Source of the DNA: Paraburkholderia largidicola
GTDB taxonomy: Bacteria > Pseudomonadota > Gammaproteobacteria > Burkholderiales > Burkholderiaceae
Assembly (NCBI RefSeq): GCF_013426895.1
Contig: NZ_AP023175.1
Coordinates: 434,001 to 498,000 of the forward strand
Length of the DNA stretch: 64,000 bases
Direction of reading: 5' to 3'
In this document: piece after piece, positions 33,912 to 42,972 of the stretch
How positions within the stretch are numbered: the first letter of the stretch is position 1
How the letters are laid out: the number at the start of each line of letters is the position of its first letter
Made by a program: the position numbers and the translations under genes
Notes under the pieces: generated by a model
Told to the model about the DNA's origin: nothing
Databases searched by the model: none
Seen by the model: only the letters and a program-made list of their open reading frames with translations

Positions 33912-35741
33912 TTATGCAACGACGTCGGTGCCGTCGCCGGCAGGCTCGACCTTTTCGGATTCGCGCTCGCCACCGCGCGGCTTGTCGCGTCCCGTCCGCA
34001 TGCGCTGCATGTCGATCAGCTCGCGATAGGACAGCCATGCGCCCGAGCCGCCCGATTTCGCCGCGTACATCGCGGCATCCGCGTTGAGCAGCAGCGCTTC
34101 GGCGGAATCGCCGTCAGACGGGAACTGGCTGATGCCGATACTCGCGCCGACGGCCATCGGCTGCTCGTCGATCGTCAGTTCGTCGTCGAGCGTGCGCACG
34201 ATGCGCGCGGCAATCGCGGGCGCCGCATCGGCGGAGCGCTCGCCTCTGACGAGTACGATGAATTCGTCGCCGCCGAGCCGCGCGACGATGTCGCCGGGAT
34301 GCAGCACATGTTGCAGACGGCGCGCGACGACGGCAAGCACGTCGTCGCCGACGGAATGGCCGTATTGATCGTTGATCTGCTTGAAGCGGTTCAGGTCGAT
34401 GAACAGCACGGCGAGCCGCTCGCCGCTCACGCGCGCCCAACTGATGGCTTCCTCCAGCTTCTGCATGAAGAGCATCCGGTTAGGCAGCCCCGTCAGGCCG
34501 TCGTGGCTCGCGAGATGCGTGAGCTCGTGCTGCTTGCTGCGCAGTTCGTCCATCTGCACGCGGATCTCGCGGCGCATGCGGTCGAAGCAGCGCGCGAGCA
34601 CGCCGATTTCGTCGTTGCGCCGGAGCGGCAAGGCTTCCATCGTGTGCTCGGAAAAGAAGTGCGTGGCGGCGTCCGCGAGAATATGCAGCGGTCGCGTCAA
34701 CGCGCGCGCGAACAGAATGGCGAGCAGGATTGCGAACGCGCTGAAAACCAGCACCATCCGCACGATGCTGTTGCCGAGCATGTTCGCGCCGACGAGTACA
34801 TCGTGCAGCGGCTTCCCGAGCCCGATCACGATGAAGCGATTGCCCTGCGATTCGCCGAACGGCCGCCGCACGAACGAGAATACGTGGGCTGCCGCTTCGT
34901 TCGGTTGCGTGAGTCCGTTCAGCAGCACGGGCTGCGTCGACTGCTCGAACAACGGCTTCGTCGCCGCGAAGCTTTCCTGCATGAACACGCGCCGGCCCTT
35001 GTCGAAGCCGAAGGTCAGCGACGGGTCGGGATGCACGAGAAAATCGCCCCACTCGTTGGCGAGATAGACCTGATAGTCGGCGGGGAGATCGGCTTGCGAG
35101 AGCCGCAACAGGCTCGCCAGATCGACATCGATCACGACCACGCCGACCACGTCGCCGCGCGCGTTCGCGACGGGCGTGCCGACTCGCAGCGTCGGCTTGC
35201 CTTCGGCCGCGTGCGCGCCGTGCTCGTGATTGACGGCGATCGGCGAAATATAGACGCGCCCACGCGGCAGCGCGAGCGTATCGAACACATACGCGAACTG
35301 CCCTTTCTCCTGCAGCGCGCCTTCCTGCACGCGCACCGTGCCGCCCGATTCGCGGTCGATACGGATCAGTTCCAGCCCATAGTGATTTCGCGCGATGAGC
35401 CGCACCTGCAGATACTCGGGATGCTGCGCGATGAAGCTCGCGAATACCTGCGCGAGCCGGTCGCGCGTCGGGTTGTCGACGGACTGGCCGTCGTCGTTCA
35501 GCGCCACGGTCGCGGCCGACGGCATCGTCGACAACACGAGCGCGTCCGCCGCGATGTCGTTGATGGCCATCGTGAAGCGCTGGCCGAGCAGTTCCGTCGA
35601 CGTGAGCAGGCTGCGTTCTGCTTCGTGCACGAGCATGGTCCGGTTCGCGCGATACGCGTAATAGCCCGTCGTGCCGGATGCGAGCACGCCGATCAGTGCG
35701 AGCAGCACCGAGAGCTTGAACGTGAGCCCGGGGCGCATCAT
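33912..35741 (-). CDS. Membrane diguanylate cyclase with periplasmic sensor (dCACHE-HAMP-GGDEF)
   Basis: A 609-residue protein: membrane helix at about 8-28, a periplasmic region of some 300 residues with the look of a double-CACHE sensor (ending in a second helix MVLVFSAFAILLAILFARAL near 330), a HAMP linker, and a GGDEF domain from about 410 with an intact RLGGDEF motif near 490. The allosteric RxxD inhibition site before it is absent (HPGD instead). It should make cyclic di-GMP without product inhibition at that site. Its ATG at 35741 shares one base with the TGA of the PotD-like gene upstream (TGATG), implying coupled synthesis and a joint sensing role. Confidence 0.88.
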   Translation of the reverse strand: MMRPGLTFKLSVLLALIGVLASGTTGYYAYRANRTMLVHEAERSLLTSTELLGQRFTMAINDIAADALVLSTMPSAATVALNDDGQSVDNPTRDRLAQVFASFIAQHPEYLQVRLIARNHYGLELIRIDRESGGTVRVQEGALQEKGQFAYVFDTLALPRGRVYISPIAVNHEHGAHAAEGKPTLRVGTPVANARGDVVGVVVIDVDLASLLRLSQADLPADYQVYLANEWGDFLVHPDPSLTFGFDKGRRVFMQESFAATKPLFEQSTQPVLLNGLTQPNEAAAHVFSFVRRPFGESQGNRFIVIGLGKPLHDVLVGANMLGNSIVRMVLVFSAFAILLAILFARALTRPLHILADAATHFFSEHTMEALPLRRNDEIGVLARCFDRMRREIRVQMDELRSKQHELTHLASHDGLTGLPNRMLFMQKLEEAISWARVSGERLAVLFIDLNRFKQINDQYGHSVGDDVLAVVARRLQHVLHPGDIVARLGGDEFIVLVRGERSADAAPAIAARIVRTLDDELTIDEQPMAVGASIGISQFPSDGDSAEALLLNADAAMYAAKSGGSGAWLSYRELIDMQRMRTGRDKPRGGERESEKVEPAGDGTDVVA

Positions 35742-36853
35742 CAGAAACGCTCCGGGCGGTCGCCCGAGACGATGCGGCTCCACAACGCCTCGCGTTTGTC
35801 GATGTTCTCGACGGGCTCGATCCAGAGAATGTGGCTCTTGTCCGTGTTTTCGGGCGGCTCGGTGAGCGTATTGGCGAGACCCTGGCGTTGCGTCAGCAAG
35901 CGGCTGACATCCGGCTCGAGCATGTAGTTGATCCACGCGAGCGCGAGCGGGCGGTTTGCTGCGGCGCTCGTCATCGACCAGCAGTCGAGCCAGGCGAGCA
36001 CACCTTCGTCGGGAATCACGTAGCCGACGTCGGCGCCCGCGCGACGCAGCAGTTCGAGTTGCTGCGTGCCGTAGTTGCCGAACATCAGCGCGACCTTGTG
36101 CTGCACGAAGAACGCAGCGGCCTCTTCCGGCAAGTTGTAGTAAGTCAGCAGATTGCGCCGCAGATCGATCAGCTTGCGCGTGATGGTTTGAATCTGCGCG
36201 CCGTTCAGTTGAAACGGATTCGGATAGCCGAGCGCGAGCGCCGTGAACGAGAAGTTGTGCTGTGCACTGTTGTAGTCGAGCACTTTGCCGCGATAGCGCG
36301 GATTCCACAGTTCGTTCATCGAATGCGGCGCGACGCTCACCTGCTTGCGGTCGTAGATGAGGCCCATCGTCGAATAGGTGAACGGAATTGCGTAGATGGC
36401 GCCTTGCTTCGTGAGTCCGTCGATCGACGACAACGCGCGAAAGCGCGGCAGCTGCCGTTTCGTGTTCGGCAGACTGCCGAGGTCGAGCGGCGCGAGCAGA
36501 TTGTCGTGCGCGTAGCGCTGGATTTCAGCCGTATTCGCGGCGAGCACGTCGAACTGCGGCGCCTTTCCCTGATGCATCTTGTCCCACAGCGCTTCATCGG
36601 AATCGATCAGCGTGACTTCGACTTTCGCGTGATACCGGCTCTCGAAACCTTTTACGACGTCGGGGTCCGCATAGCCCGGCCATGCGAGCACGCGCAATAC
36701 GTTCTCGGCCGCTGACGCATGCGCGATCAGCATACAGCAGCCGATAAAAAGGATGACTGAGTCAAGAAAACGATTTGGACGGACGGCCGCGTGCGCGATG
36801 CGGGCGGGCACGCCACGCCGCCAGACACATGCATTTGAGTAGCACCACCGCAT
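35741..36853 (-). CDS. PotD-like periplasmic polyamine-binding protein
   Basis: A periplasmic binding protein of the spermidine/putrescine (PotD/PotF) family, up to 370 residues with an N-terminal export signal (LDSVILFIGCCMLIAHASA) that may begin at an internal start. Family marks are VLAWPGYADPDVVKGFE, FDVLAANTAEIQRY, AIPFTYSTMGLIYDR and PDEGVLAWLDCWSM. No permease or ATPase is nearby. Instead its stop overlaps the start of the GGDEF gene. This arrangement recalls NspS-MbaA of Vibrio cholerae, in which a PotD-like protein reports polyamines to a cyclic di-GMP enzyme. Ligand identity is inferred. Confidence 0.85.
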   Translation of the reverse strand: MRWCYSNACVWRRGVPARIAHAAVRPNRFLDSVILFIGCCMLIAHASAAENVLRVLAWPGYADPDVVKGFESRYHAKVEVTLIDSDEALWDKMHQGKAPQFDVLAANTAEIQRYAHDNLLAPLDLGSLPNTKRQLPRFRALSSIDGLTKQGAIYAIPFTYSTMGLIYDRKQVSVAPHSMNELWNPRYRGKVLDYNSAQHNFSFTALALGYPNPFQLNGAQIQTITRKLIDLRRNLLTYYNLPEEAAAFFVQHKVALMFGNYGTQQLELLRRAGADVGYVIPDEGVLAWLDCWSMTSAAANRPLALAWINYMLEPDVSRLLTQRQGLANTLTEPPENTDKSHILWIEPVENIDKREALWSRIVSGDRPERF

Positions 36854-37247
36854 TTCGTCTGTCCTTATTGCGATCCGACTTCAATGCACTTCAACGCGCA
36901 CACCAGGGGCGGCATCGGCTCGATGGCGGTGATGCGGCCGCCACATACGAGGGAAACGACGTTTGGTCGCGTGTGAATGATGCGCGACGCTTTTTCTTCG
37001 GGAGAAGGAACAGCAGTCTAGCGGAATCGCGCGCGTCAAAATATACCCTGTTGTGGTCTGACTGCAGATAACGGCCTGCATGGCCGCTTCTTTAACGATT
37101 CAGGTGCTCGAACTTTTCAAACAGCGTTTCAGAAAATTACTGGAGGTAAGGGGCGCGGGGCGCGTGGGGTTTTATCGCTTGTTTCAAACTGGTGTTTGGT
37201 TTTGGTTTGGTTTTGTAGTGGTTTTATGTGTGTGCTGGGGAGGGGGC
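36854..37247. other. Intergenic region upstream of the PotD-like gene
   Basis: No gene seen. It is relatively AT-rich between 36960 and 37120 and probably holds the promoter of the PotD-like/GGDEF pair. From about 37180 it becomes G/T-rich, leading into the pentanucleotide repeat. Confidence 0.5.
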
Positions 37248-37323
37248 GGTTTGGTTTGGTTTGGTTTGGTTTGGTTTGGTTTGGTTTGGTTTGGTTTGGT
37301 TTGGTTTGGTTTGGTTTGGTTTG
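37248..37323. repeat. Pentanucleotide tandem repeat (GGTTT), about 15 units
   Basis: An uninterrupted run of about 15 GGTTT units (76 bases), preceded by degenerate units from about 37190. It stands immediately left of repeat copy C. Runs of this type are prone to slippage. It is intergenic, about 395 bases upstream of the PotD-like gene, so an effect on a gene is not evident. Confidence 0.95.
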
Positions 37324-37377
37324 CTTTGGGTTTTCGCTGGCATCCGCGATTTGTTAGCGTGCTTCAGGCGTTGCCCC

Positions 37378-37960
37378 TGTGCGGGGCGGCACCTACTTTT
37401 CTTTGCCGCCGCAAAGAAAAGTAGGCAAAAGAAAGCGGCTAACACCGCCAGTTCTTGTATTTGCCTGAGGGCCCCCGAAGGGTCTTACGCTTCACACGGC
37501 AACGCTATGGTTCGCGCCCGTTGCCAACGTTCTCTCTCTACGCCTCACCCGCTTCACGCGCCCGCGTTACAGCGTGCCGTGTCGGATATTCCACGGCCGC
37601 CCAGGTGGCAAACTGTGTGTAGGCCCAAGTGCTCCACACGCCTCACTTCGGACCGGTAGCACGCGCATCCCTCCATGTAAGAGCGCCGAGCTATACGACT
37701 CGACAACCTACACACAGTTTGCCACCTGGGCGGCGCATACCAATCGCTGCCGCTGGCCGTTGTACGGGTGCCTGAAGCGGGTGATGCGATTGTTCGAAGC
37801 GTTGGCAACGAGCACCAACCAGGGCACTGCCGTATGAAGTGTGGGGACGTTGGGGGCCCGTGGATAAGAACACGGGCTGGCGGTGTGAGCCGCTTTCTTT
37901 TGCCTACTTTTCTTTGCGGCGGCAAAGAAAAGTAGGTGCCGCCCCGCACAGGGGCAACGC
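37378..37960. repeat. Intergenic nested-palindrome repeat, copy C (uninterrupted)
   Basis: A complete 583-base copy in the same orientation as copy A, with both terminal palindromes intact (CTTTGCCGCCGCAAAG on the left, CTTTGCGGCGGCAAAG on the right) and the inner inverted pair around CAAACTGTGTG / CACACAGTTTG. Its interior diverges clearly from A/B, so it is an older or independent copy. The right flank module (GCACCAATAACAAAACGCGG onward) continues into the 3' end of the histidine kinase gene. Confidence 0.88.
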
Positions 37961-38000
37961 TTGAAGCACCAATAACAAAACGCGGATGCCAACGCGAACA

Positions 38001-39593
38001 CTAGCAAACCAAACCGCCCGCGCGCCCAAAACCAGATCCCGGATGCCAGCGAAAACCTAAAACCACCAACCAGCGAGCATCACACGGCCGCCACCACCCT
38101 CCCCCCTTCTGCACCCTACCCACCGGCTGCAATTCAAAACAAAACGCAGCACCCGCACCATCCCGCTCAATGAGCCGAATCTGACTCCCATGCAACTGCA
38201 ACATCCTCTGCACGATCAGCAGCCCCAGCCCACCGCGATGCGCACCACCCGACGTGAACGCGCGTTGAAACAGACCTGCCCGCACCTCTTCCGACATACC
38301 CGGCCCCGTGTCACTCACGGTCACCGACACCTTGCCATCGCGCACCGCAAGATCCACATCGACAGCGCCCGCGTCAGGCGTATGCCGTATCGCGTTATCG
38401 AGCAGATTAGTCAACACACGCTCGATCATCCCAAGATCCGCCGTCACGTTCGGCAAACGCGGCGGAATGCCCGCGCGCAACGCGATATGCCGCGCTTCGG
38501 CCGACAGCTCGAACTTCTGGAACACGTCCTGCAACAGATCGACGAGCGAGAAATCCTCGAGCGCAAGCTGCACGTTGCCGTGCTCCAGCCGCGCGAGTTC
38601 GAACAACGACTGCGCGAGCCTGCCGACCTTCACGCTCTGTCCAAGCGCAATGGCCAGATATCGCTTGCGTTCGGCGTCGCTCAACGTGTCCGACTTCATC
38701 GACAACGTTTCCAGATAGCCGTGCAGTGACGTCAGCGGCGTACGCAGGTCGTGCGAAATGTTCGCCACCAGTTCGCGCCGCTCCTGGTCCTGCCGCGTCA
38801 ACGCGCGCCATTGCTGGCCGATACGCTCGGCCATCTGCGCGAACGTCGATTCCAGCGTTGCGATTTCGTCGCGCGAATTCGAAGGCGGCAGGCGCGCCGC
38901 GTTGGCAATCGCAGGCTGGGTATCCGGCTCGCCGTTCGCATCGAACTTGCGCATCGCGTCGGTCAGACGGCGCAGCGGTCGCGTAATCAGCCCGAATGCC
39001 ATCAGACCGGCCACCAGTCCGAGCAGCGCGACAACGGCCATCGACCACAGCGTCGTGCGCAACACCGAGCTGGCAGCGACGCGCGCCGCGAGCGCATCGT
39101 GCGCTTCGCCTTGCAGCACGACGTAAAGGTATTCGGGCGGCCGGTTGCCCGTGTGCGGCAGCAGCGCGGCGCTGAACACCTTGCGGCCGTCGACGCTGCG
39201 CGGGTCGTCGCCGAGTATCGGCAGCGGATCGCCGGCGATGAACTCGCGCACCGGTCGCACGTCGACCTGCATCCGCTTCAGGTGTCCAGCGGGCGCGTCG
39301 TCGCCTTCGATATGGCCGCTCTGGTCGAGCAGATACACCTCGACGCTCGGATTGACGACCATCAGCTGCCCGAAAATCTCGCGCAACGCCTCCTTGCGCG
39401 AGCCGTCGTTGCTGTCGTCCGACAGCGCCGGACTGTGCGCGATATGCGAGGCAAGATCGCGCGACAGACTTTGTATGACTTCCTTTTCGTGCAGATCGCT
39501 CGACCGTATCTGCAGCCACGCGGACGCGCCGCAGCACGCGAGCAGCAAGATGGAAAACACCAGCGAAAGCCGCTGTGTCAACGACAGATTCAC
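38001..39593 (-). CDS. Sensor histidine kinase (partner of the 39590-40321 response regulator)
   Basis: A 530-residue membrane kinase: helix LVFSILLLACCGASAWL near the N-terminus, a periplasmic sensor of about 150 residues, a second helix, HAMP, and a kinase core with the phospho-His motif NISHDLRTPLTSLHGYL (His near 280), N-box LTNLLDNAIRHTPD and G-boxes DTGPGMS and GGLGLLIVQRM. GTG 39593 is the start; its GTGA overlaps the regulator stop by four bases. The last 35-40 residues after FCFELQPVG are encoded by flank sequence of repeat copy C, which supplies the stop codon. Signal unknown; the adjacent msr operon suggests oxidative stress. Confidence 0.9.
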   Translation of the reverse strand: MNLSLTQRLSLVFSILLLACCGASAWLQIRSSDLHEKEVIQSLSRDLASHIAHSPALSDDSNDGSRKEALREIFGQLMVVNPSVEVYLLDQSGHIEGDDAPAGHLKRMQVDVRPVREFIAGDPLPILGDDPRSVDGRKVFSAALLPHTGNRPPEYLYVVLQGEAHDALAARVAASSVLRTTLWSMAVVALLGLVAGLMAFGLITRPLRRLTDAMRKFDANGEPDTQPAIANAARLPPSNSRDEIATLESTFAQMAERIGQQWRALTRQDQERRELVANISHDLRTPLTSLHGYLETLSMKSDTLSDAERKRYLAIALGQSVKVGRLAQSLFELARLEHGNVQLALEDFSLVDLLQDVFQKFELSAEARHIALRAGIPPRLPNVTADLGMIERVLTNLLDNAIRHTPDAGAVDVDLAVRDGKVSVTVSDTGPGMSEEVRAGLFQRAFTSGGAHRGGLGLLIVQRMLQLHGSQIRLIERDGAGAAFCFELQPVGRVQKGGGWWRPCDARWLVVLGFRWHPGSGFGRAGGLVC

Positions 39594-40321
39594 GACGCCT
39601 CTCCTTCGTGCGCCGCGGGATCGGCGACGAACTTGTAGCCGCGTCCCCACACGGTCAGGATGCGCGTGGGCTGCGCGGGGTCGGCCTCGATCTTCGCGCG
39701 CAGCCGGTTGATGTGCGTATTGACGGTGTGCTCATAGCCTTCGTGCTGATAGCCCCACACGGCGTTCAGCAGGTCCATGCGCGAGAACACCTTGCCCGGA
39801 CGGCTCGCGAAGAAATACAGCAGATCGAACTCGCGCGGCGTCAGTTCGATCCGTTTGCCGTCGACGCTCGCCTCGCGCGTGAGCGGATCGATGAACAGTC
39901 CGGCGAGGTTCAGGCTGCCCGCTTCCATCCGCGCGTCTTTCGCCATCGCATCGACGCGTCGCAACAGCGCCTTCACGCGCGCGACCAGTTCGAGCACGGA
40001 AAAAGGCTTGGCGAGATAGTCGTCCGCGCCGAGTTCCAGCCCAAGAATGCGGTGCACTTCGCTCGAACGCGCGCTGGTGATGATGATGGGCGTATAGCGC
40101 GCCATCGCGCGGGCGCGCCGGCAGATCTCCAGGCCATCGACGCCCGGCAGCATCAGGTCGAGGATCAGCGCATCCCAGTTGCCCTGCTCCAGCAGCCGCA
40201 GCCCTTCGTTGCCGTCGGCGCTATGGACGACCTCGTAGCGTTCGTCCCGCAGGTGCAGGCTCAGCACATTCGCTATGTCGACATCGTCTTCGACGATCAG
40301 TACGCGCTTCGGATGGTCCAT
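39590..40321 (-). CDS. OmpR-family response regulator
   Basis: A 243-residue regulator with a receiver domain (phospho-acceptor D55 in ALILDLMLPG, acidic pocket EDD at 11-13, Lys in YLAKPFS) and an OmpR-type winged helix (ELTPREFDLLYFFASRPGKV and the recognition helix EHTVNTHINRLRAKIE). ATG 40321 is preferred; the frame runs on to 40414 across the control region. It overlaps the kinase start by four bases and is divergent from msrB-dipZ-msrA, which makes that operon a likely target. Confidence 0.92.
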   Translation of the reverse strand: MDHPKRVLIVEDDVDIANVLSLHLRDERYEVVHSADGNEGLRLLEQGNWDALILDLMLPGVDGLEICRRARAMARYTPIIITSARSSEVHRILGLELGADDYLAKPFSVLELVARVKALLRRVDAMAKDARMEAGSLNLAGLFIDPLTREASVDGKRIELTPREFDLLYFFASRPGKVFSRMDLLNAVWGYQHEGYEHTVNTHINRLRAKIEADPAQPTRILTVWGRGYKFVADPAAHEGEAS

Positions 40322-40359
40322 CGGCTGGCTTGAATCAACGTGGGATTGAATGCAGGGAT

Positions 40360-40382
40360 TAAACGTTGCCATACAACGTTTA
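40360..40382. promoter_or_regulatory. Perfect inverted repeat in the regulator/msrB divergent region
   Basis: TAAACGTT and AACGTTTA are perfect 8-base arms with a 7-base spacer, 39 bases upstream of the response regulator start and 130 bases from msrB. A plausible dimer-binding operator for autoregulation or control of the msr operon; the binding protein is not known. Confidence 0.5.
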
Positions 40383-40512
40383 CAGCACTGACATTGTGCA
40401 GAATTTTCGGCCACCGGGTTATCACAATTAATTTAAGTTTTCGTGAGGACCCGGATATCACAACCGACTTACGCTACGCCATATTCAATCGAGTCGCACC
40501 AAGGAGCACACG

Positions 40513-41028
40513 ATGAAAAGCCGCAGGGGGTTCCTGTTATCGGGCGGCAGCGCGCTCGCCGCGCTGGCCGCGCTCACGCACTGGCGGGCGTTTGCAGCGG
40601 GTACGCCGGGCGCAGCGAGTGGCGCGCCAGCCCCGTTCGAAGTCACGCGCACCGACGCGCAATGGCGCGCGCAGCTCACGCCCGCGCAATACCACGTGCT
40701 GCGCGAGGAAGGCACCGAGCGCCCGTTCAGCAGCCCGCTGAACGACGAGCACCGCAGCGGCGTGTTTTCATGCGCGGGTTGCAGCCGTGAACTGTTTTCG
40801 TCGCGCACGAAGTTCGACAGCCATACGGGCTGGCCGAGCTTCTGGGCGCCGCTGGATCATGCCGTGGCGACGCGTGAGGACGGCTCGTGGGGCATGGTGC
40901 GCACGGAAGTGCATTGCGGGCGCTGCGGCGGCCATCTCGGCCACGTGTTCGACGACGGCCCGAAGCCGACGGGCTTGCGTTACTGCATGAACGGTCTCGC
41001 GATGACCTTCACGCCGCGCGCCGCCTGA
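40513..41028 (+). CDS. msrB: Exported peptide-methionine (R)-S-oxide reductase
   Basis: A 171-residue MsrB. The N-terminus has a twin-arginine-type signal ([10 protein letters not shown] followed by a hydrophobic stretch to about residue 29), so it should act in the periplasm. The zinc site is CAGC (C87, C90) and CGRC (C135, C138); the catalytic Cys is C158 in [11 protein letters not shown]. It reduces the R-diastereomer of methionine sulfoxide in proteins. First gene of an operon with dipZ and msrA, divergent from a two-component system. Confidence 0.92.
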   Translation: MKSRRGFLLSGGSALAALAALTHWRAFAAGTPGAASGAPAPFEVTRTDAQWRAQLTPAQYHVLREEGTERPFSSPLNDEHRSGVFSCAGCSRELFSSRTKFDSHTGWPSFWAPLDHAVATREDGSWGMVRTEVHCGRCGGHLGHVFDDGPKPTGLRYCMNGLAMTFTPRAA

Positions 41029-41075
41029 CACTCTCTTTCATCGCCCATTTCGCACGATCAACCAGCCAAACGATC

Positions 41076-42920
41076 ATGTTACTCATAGTCCTCGCTTACC
41101 TCGGCGGCGCGCTCACGATCCTGAGTCCGTGCATTCTGCCCGTGCTGCCCTTCGTCTTCGCGCGCGCCGACCAGCCGTTCGTGCGCTCCGGCCTGCCGCT
41201 GCTCGGCGGCATGGCGCTCACGTTCGCGCTCGTCGCGACGCTTGCGGCTGTCGGCGGCGGCTGGGTCACGCAGGCCAACCAGTACGGCCGCTGGATCGCG
41301 ATCGTGCTGCTCGGCGTGTTCGGCCTCACGCTGCTGCTGCCGCGTCTCGCCGACCGCCTGATGCACCCGCTCGTCAGCGCGGGCAACCGGCTGTCCGAGC
41401 TCGCGCAGACGGGTGGCGACAAGTCGCGCATCGGCTCGTCGTTTCTGCTCGGCATCGCAACGGGCTTGCTGTGGGCGCCCTGCGCAGGCCCTATCCTCGG
41501 CCTCGTGCTGACGGGAGCCGCGCTGCGCGGCGCAAGCGTCGGCACGACGCTGCTGCTGCTCGCGTATGCGGCTGGCGCGGCGACCTCGCTGGCGATTGCG
41601 CTGCTGATCGGCGGAAAGGTTTTCACGGCGATGAAACGCTCGCTCGGCGCGGGCGAATGGGTGCGGCGCGGAATCGGCGCGGCGATGCTGTGCGGCGTCG
41701 CGGCCATCGCGCTCGGCCTCGATACGGGCGTCCTGACGAAGGTATCGACGGTGGCGACGAGCGGCATCGAGCAGCACCTCGTGGACAGCCTGTCGCCGCG
41801 CAAGCCTGCCGGCGACGCGATGATGTCGGCCAATGTGCAAACGGATGGCCCCGCCATGATGAAAGCCGCGGACAAGCAGCCGGCCTCCGCCGATGCCACG
41901 CCGCCCGCCGGCACGATGATGCGCGCATCGGCGGCGGCCGCGCCGCTGCCCGACGAAGGCACGCTGCCGTCGCTCACGGGCGCCGTGCAATGGCTGAACT
42001 CGCCGCCGCTCACGAATGCGCAGTTGAAGGGCAAGGTCGTGCTGGTCGATTTCTGGACCTATTCGTGCATCAACTGCCTGCGCACGTTGCCGTACGTGAA
42101 AGCGTGGTCGCAGAAGTATCGCGACATGGGGCTCGTCGTGATCGGCGTCCATGCGCCGGAGTTCGCATTCGAGCGCAATATCGACAATGTGAAGAAGGCG
42201 ACGCACGATCTCGGCGTCGATTACCCGGTTGCCATCGACAACAATTACGCAATCTGGCGCGCGTTCGGCAACCAGTATTGGCCGGCCCACTATTTCGTCG
42301 ATGCACAAGGGCGCGTGCGTCATCATCACTTCGGTGAAGGCGAGTATGAACAGTCGGAGAAGGTGATCCAGCAACTGCTCGTGGAAGCGGGCCATCCGGA
42401 AGCGGCCCAGGTCGCGACGGGTCTCACGCAGCGCGCGAATGGCGTCGAGGCGGCCGCTGACGGCCACGACATGATGTCGCCCGAAACGTACATCGGCTAT
42501 GCGCGTGCCGAGAACTTCGCGTCGCCGGGCGGCGAAGCCGAGAACCGCGCGCACACCTATGCGGCGCCGTCGAGCCCCGACGTCAACGACTGGGGACTCG
42601 CGGGCACGTGGAAAGTGGGCGCCGAACACGCGACGCTCTCCGCGCCGAACGGACGCATCGTCTATCGCTTCCATGCGCGCGACCTGCATCTGGTGCTCGG
42701 GCCGGGCGCGGCCGGCAAGCCAGTGCATTTTCGCGTGACGATCGACGGCGCGGCGCCCGGCGATGCGCGCGGCACCGACGTGAGCGCCGATGGTACGGGC
42801 GTCGTCACGGAACAGCGCCTCTATCAGCTCGTGCGCCAATCGGGCGACGTGGCCGACCACACCTTTGCGATCGAGTTTCTCGATCCGGGCGTCGAGGCGT
42901 ATGCGTTCACCTTCGGCTAA
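41076..42920 (+). CDS. dipZ: DipZ-like CcdA-thioredoxin fusion (periplasmic electron supply)
   Basis: A 614-residue fusion. Residues about 1-240 are a CcdA/DsbD-type membrane domain with six helices and the redox Cys in LSPCILPVLPF and LWAPCAGPILG; a linker rich in Ala, Met and Pro follows; then a redoxin domain with WTYSCINCLRTLPY (C near 331 and 334) and a C-terminal beta-sandwich (from about 480, DWGLAGTWKVG). This moves electrons from cytoplasmic thioredoxin to periplasmic clients. Flanked by msrB and msrA, its clients are most likely the two exported Msr enzymes. ATG 41076 is 47 bases after the msrB stop. Confidence 0.9.
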   Translation: MLLIVLAYLGGALTILSPCILPVLPFVFARADQPFVRSGLPLLGGMALTFALVATLAAVGGGWVTQANQYGRWIAIVLLGVFGLTLLLPRLADRLMHPLVSAGNRLSELAQTGGDKSRIGSSFLLGIATGLLWAPCAGPILGLVLTGAALRGASVGTTLLLLAYAAGAATSLAIALLIGGKVFTAMKRSLGAGEWVRRGIGAAMLCGVAAIALGLDTGVLTKVSTVATSGIEQHLVDSLSPRKPAGDAMMSANVQTDGPAMMKAADKQPASADATPPAGTMMRASAAAAPLPDEGTLPSLTGAVQWLNSPPLTNAQLKGKVVLVDFWTYSCINCLRTLPYVKAWSQKYRDMGLVVIGVHAPEFAFERNIDNVKKATHDLGVDYPVAIDNNYAIWRAFGNQYWPAHYFVDAQGRVRHHHFGEGEYEQSEKVIQQLLVEAGHPEAAQVATGLTQRANGVEAAADGHDMMSPETYIGYARAENFASPGGEAENRAHTYAAPSSPDVNDWGLAGTWKVGAEHATLSAPNGRIVYRFHARDLHLVLGPGAAGKPVHFRVTIDGAAPGDARGTDVSADGTGVVTEQRLYQLVRQSGDVADHTFAIEFLDPGVEAYAFTFG

Positions 42921-42972
42921 CGACATCCGGAACGACTGCACATCACCACCCTGTTAATCGAGGACTATCACC

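Noticed and set aside
35742..36308. N-terminal extension of the GGDEF protein frame
   Set aside because: It overlaps the PotD-like gene in another frame; the signal-anchor start MMRPGLTFK at 35741 fits.
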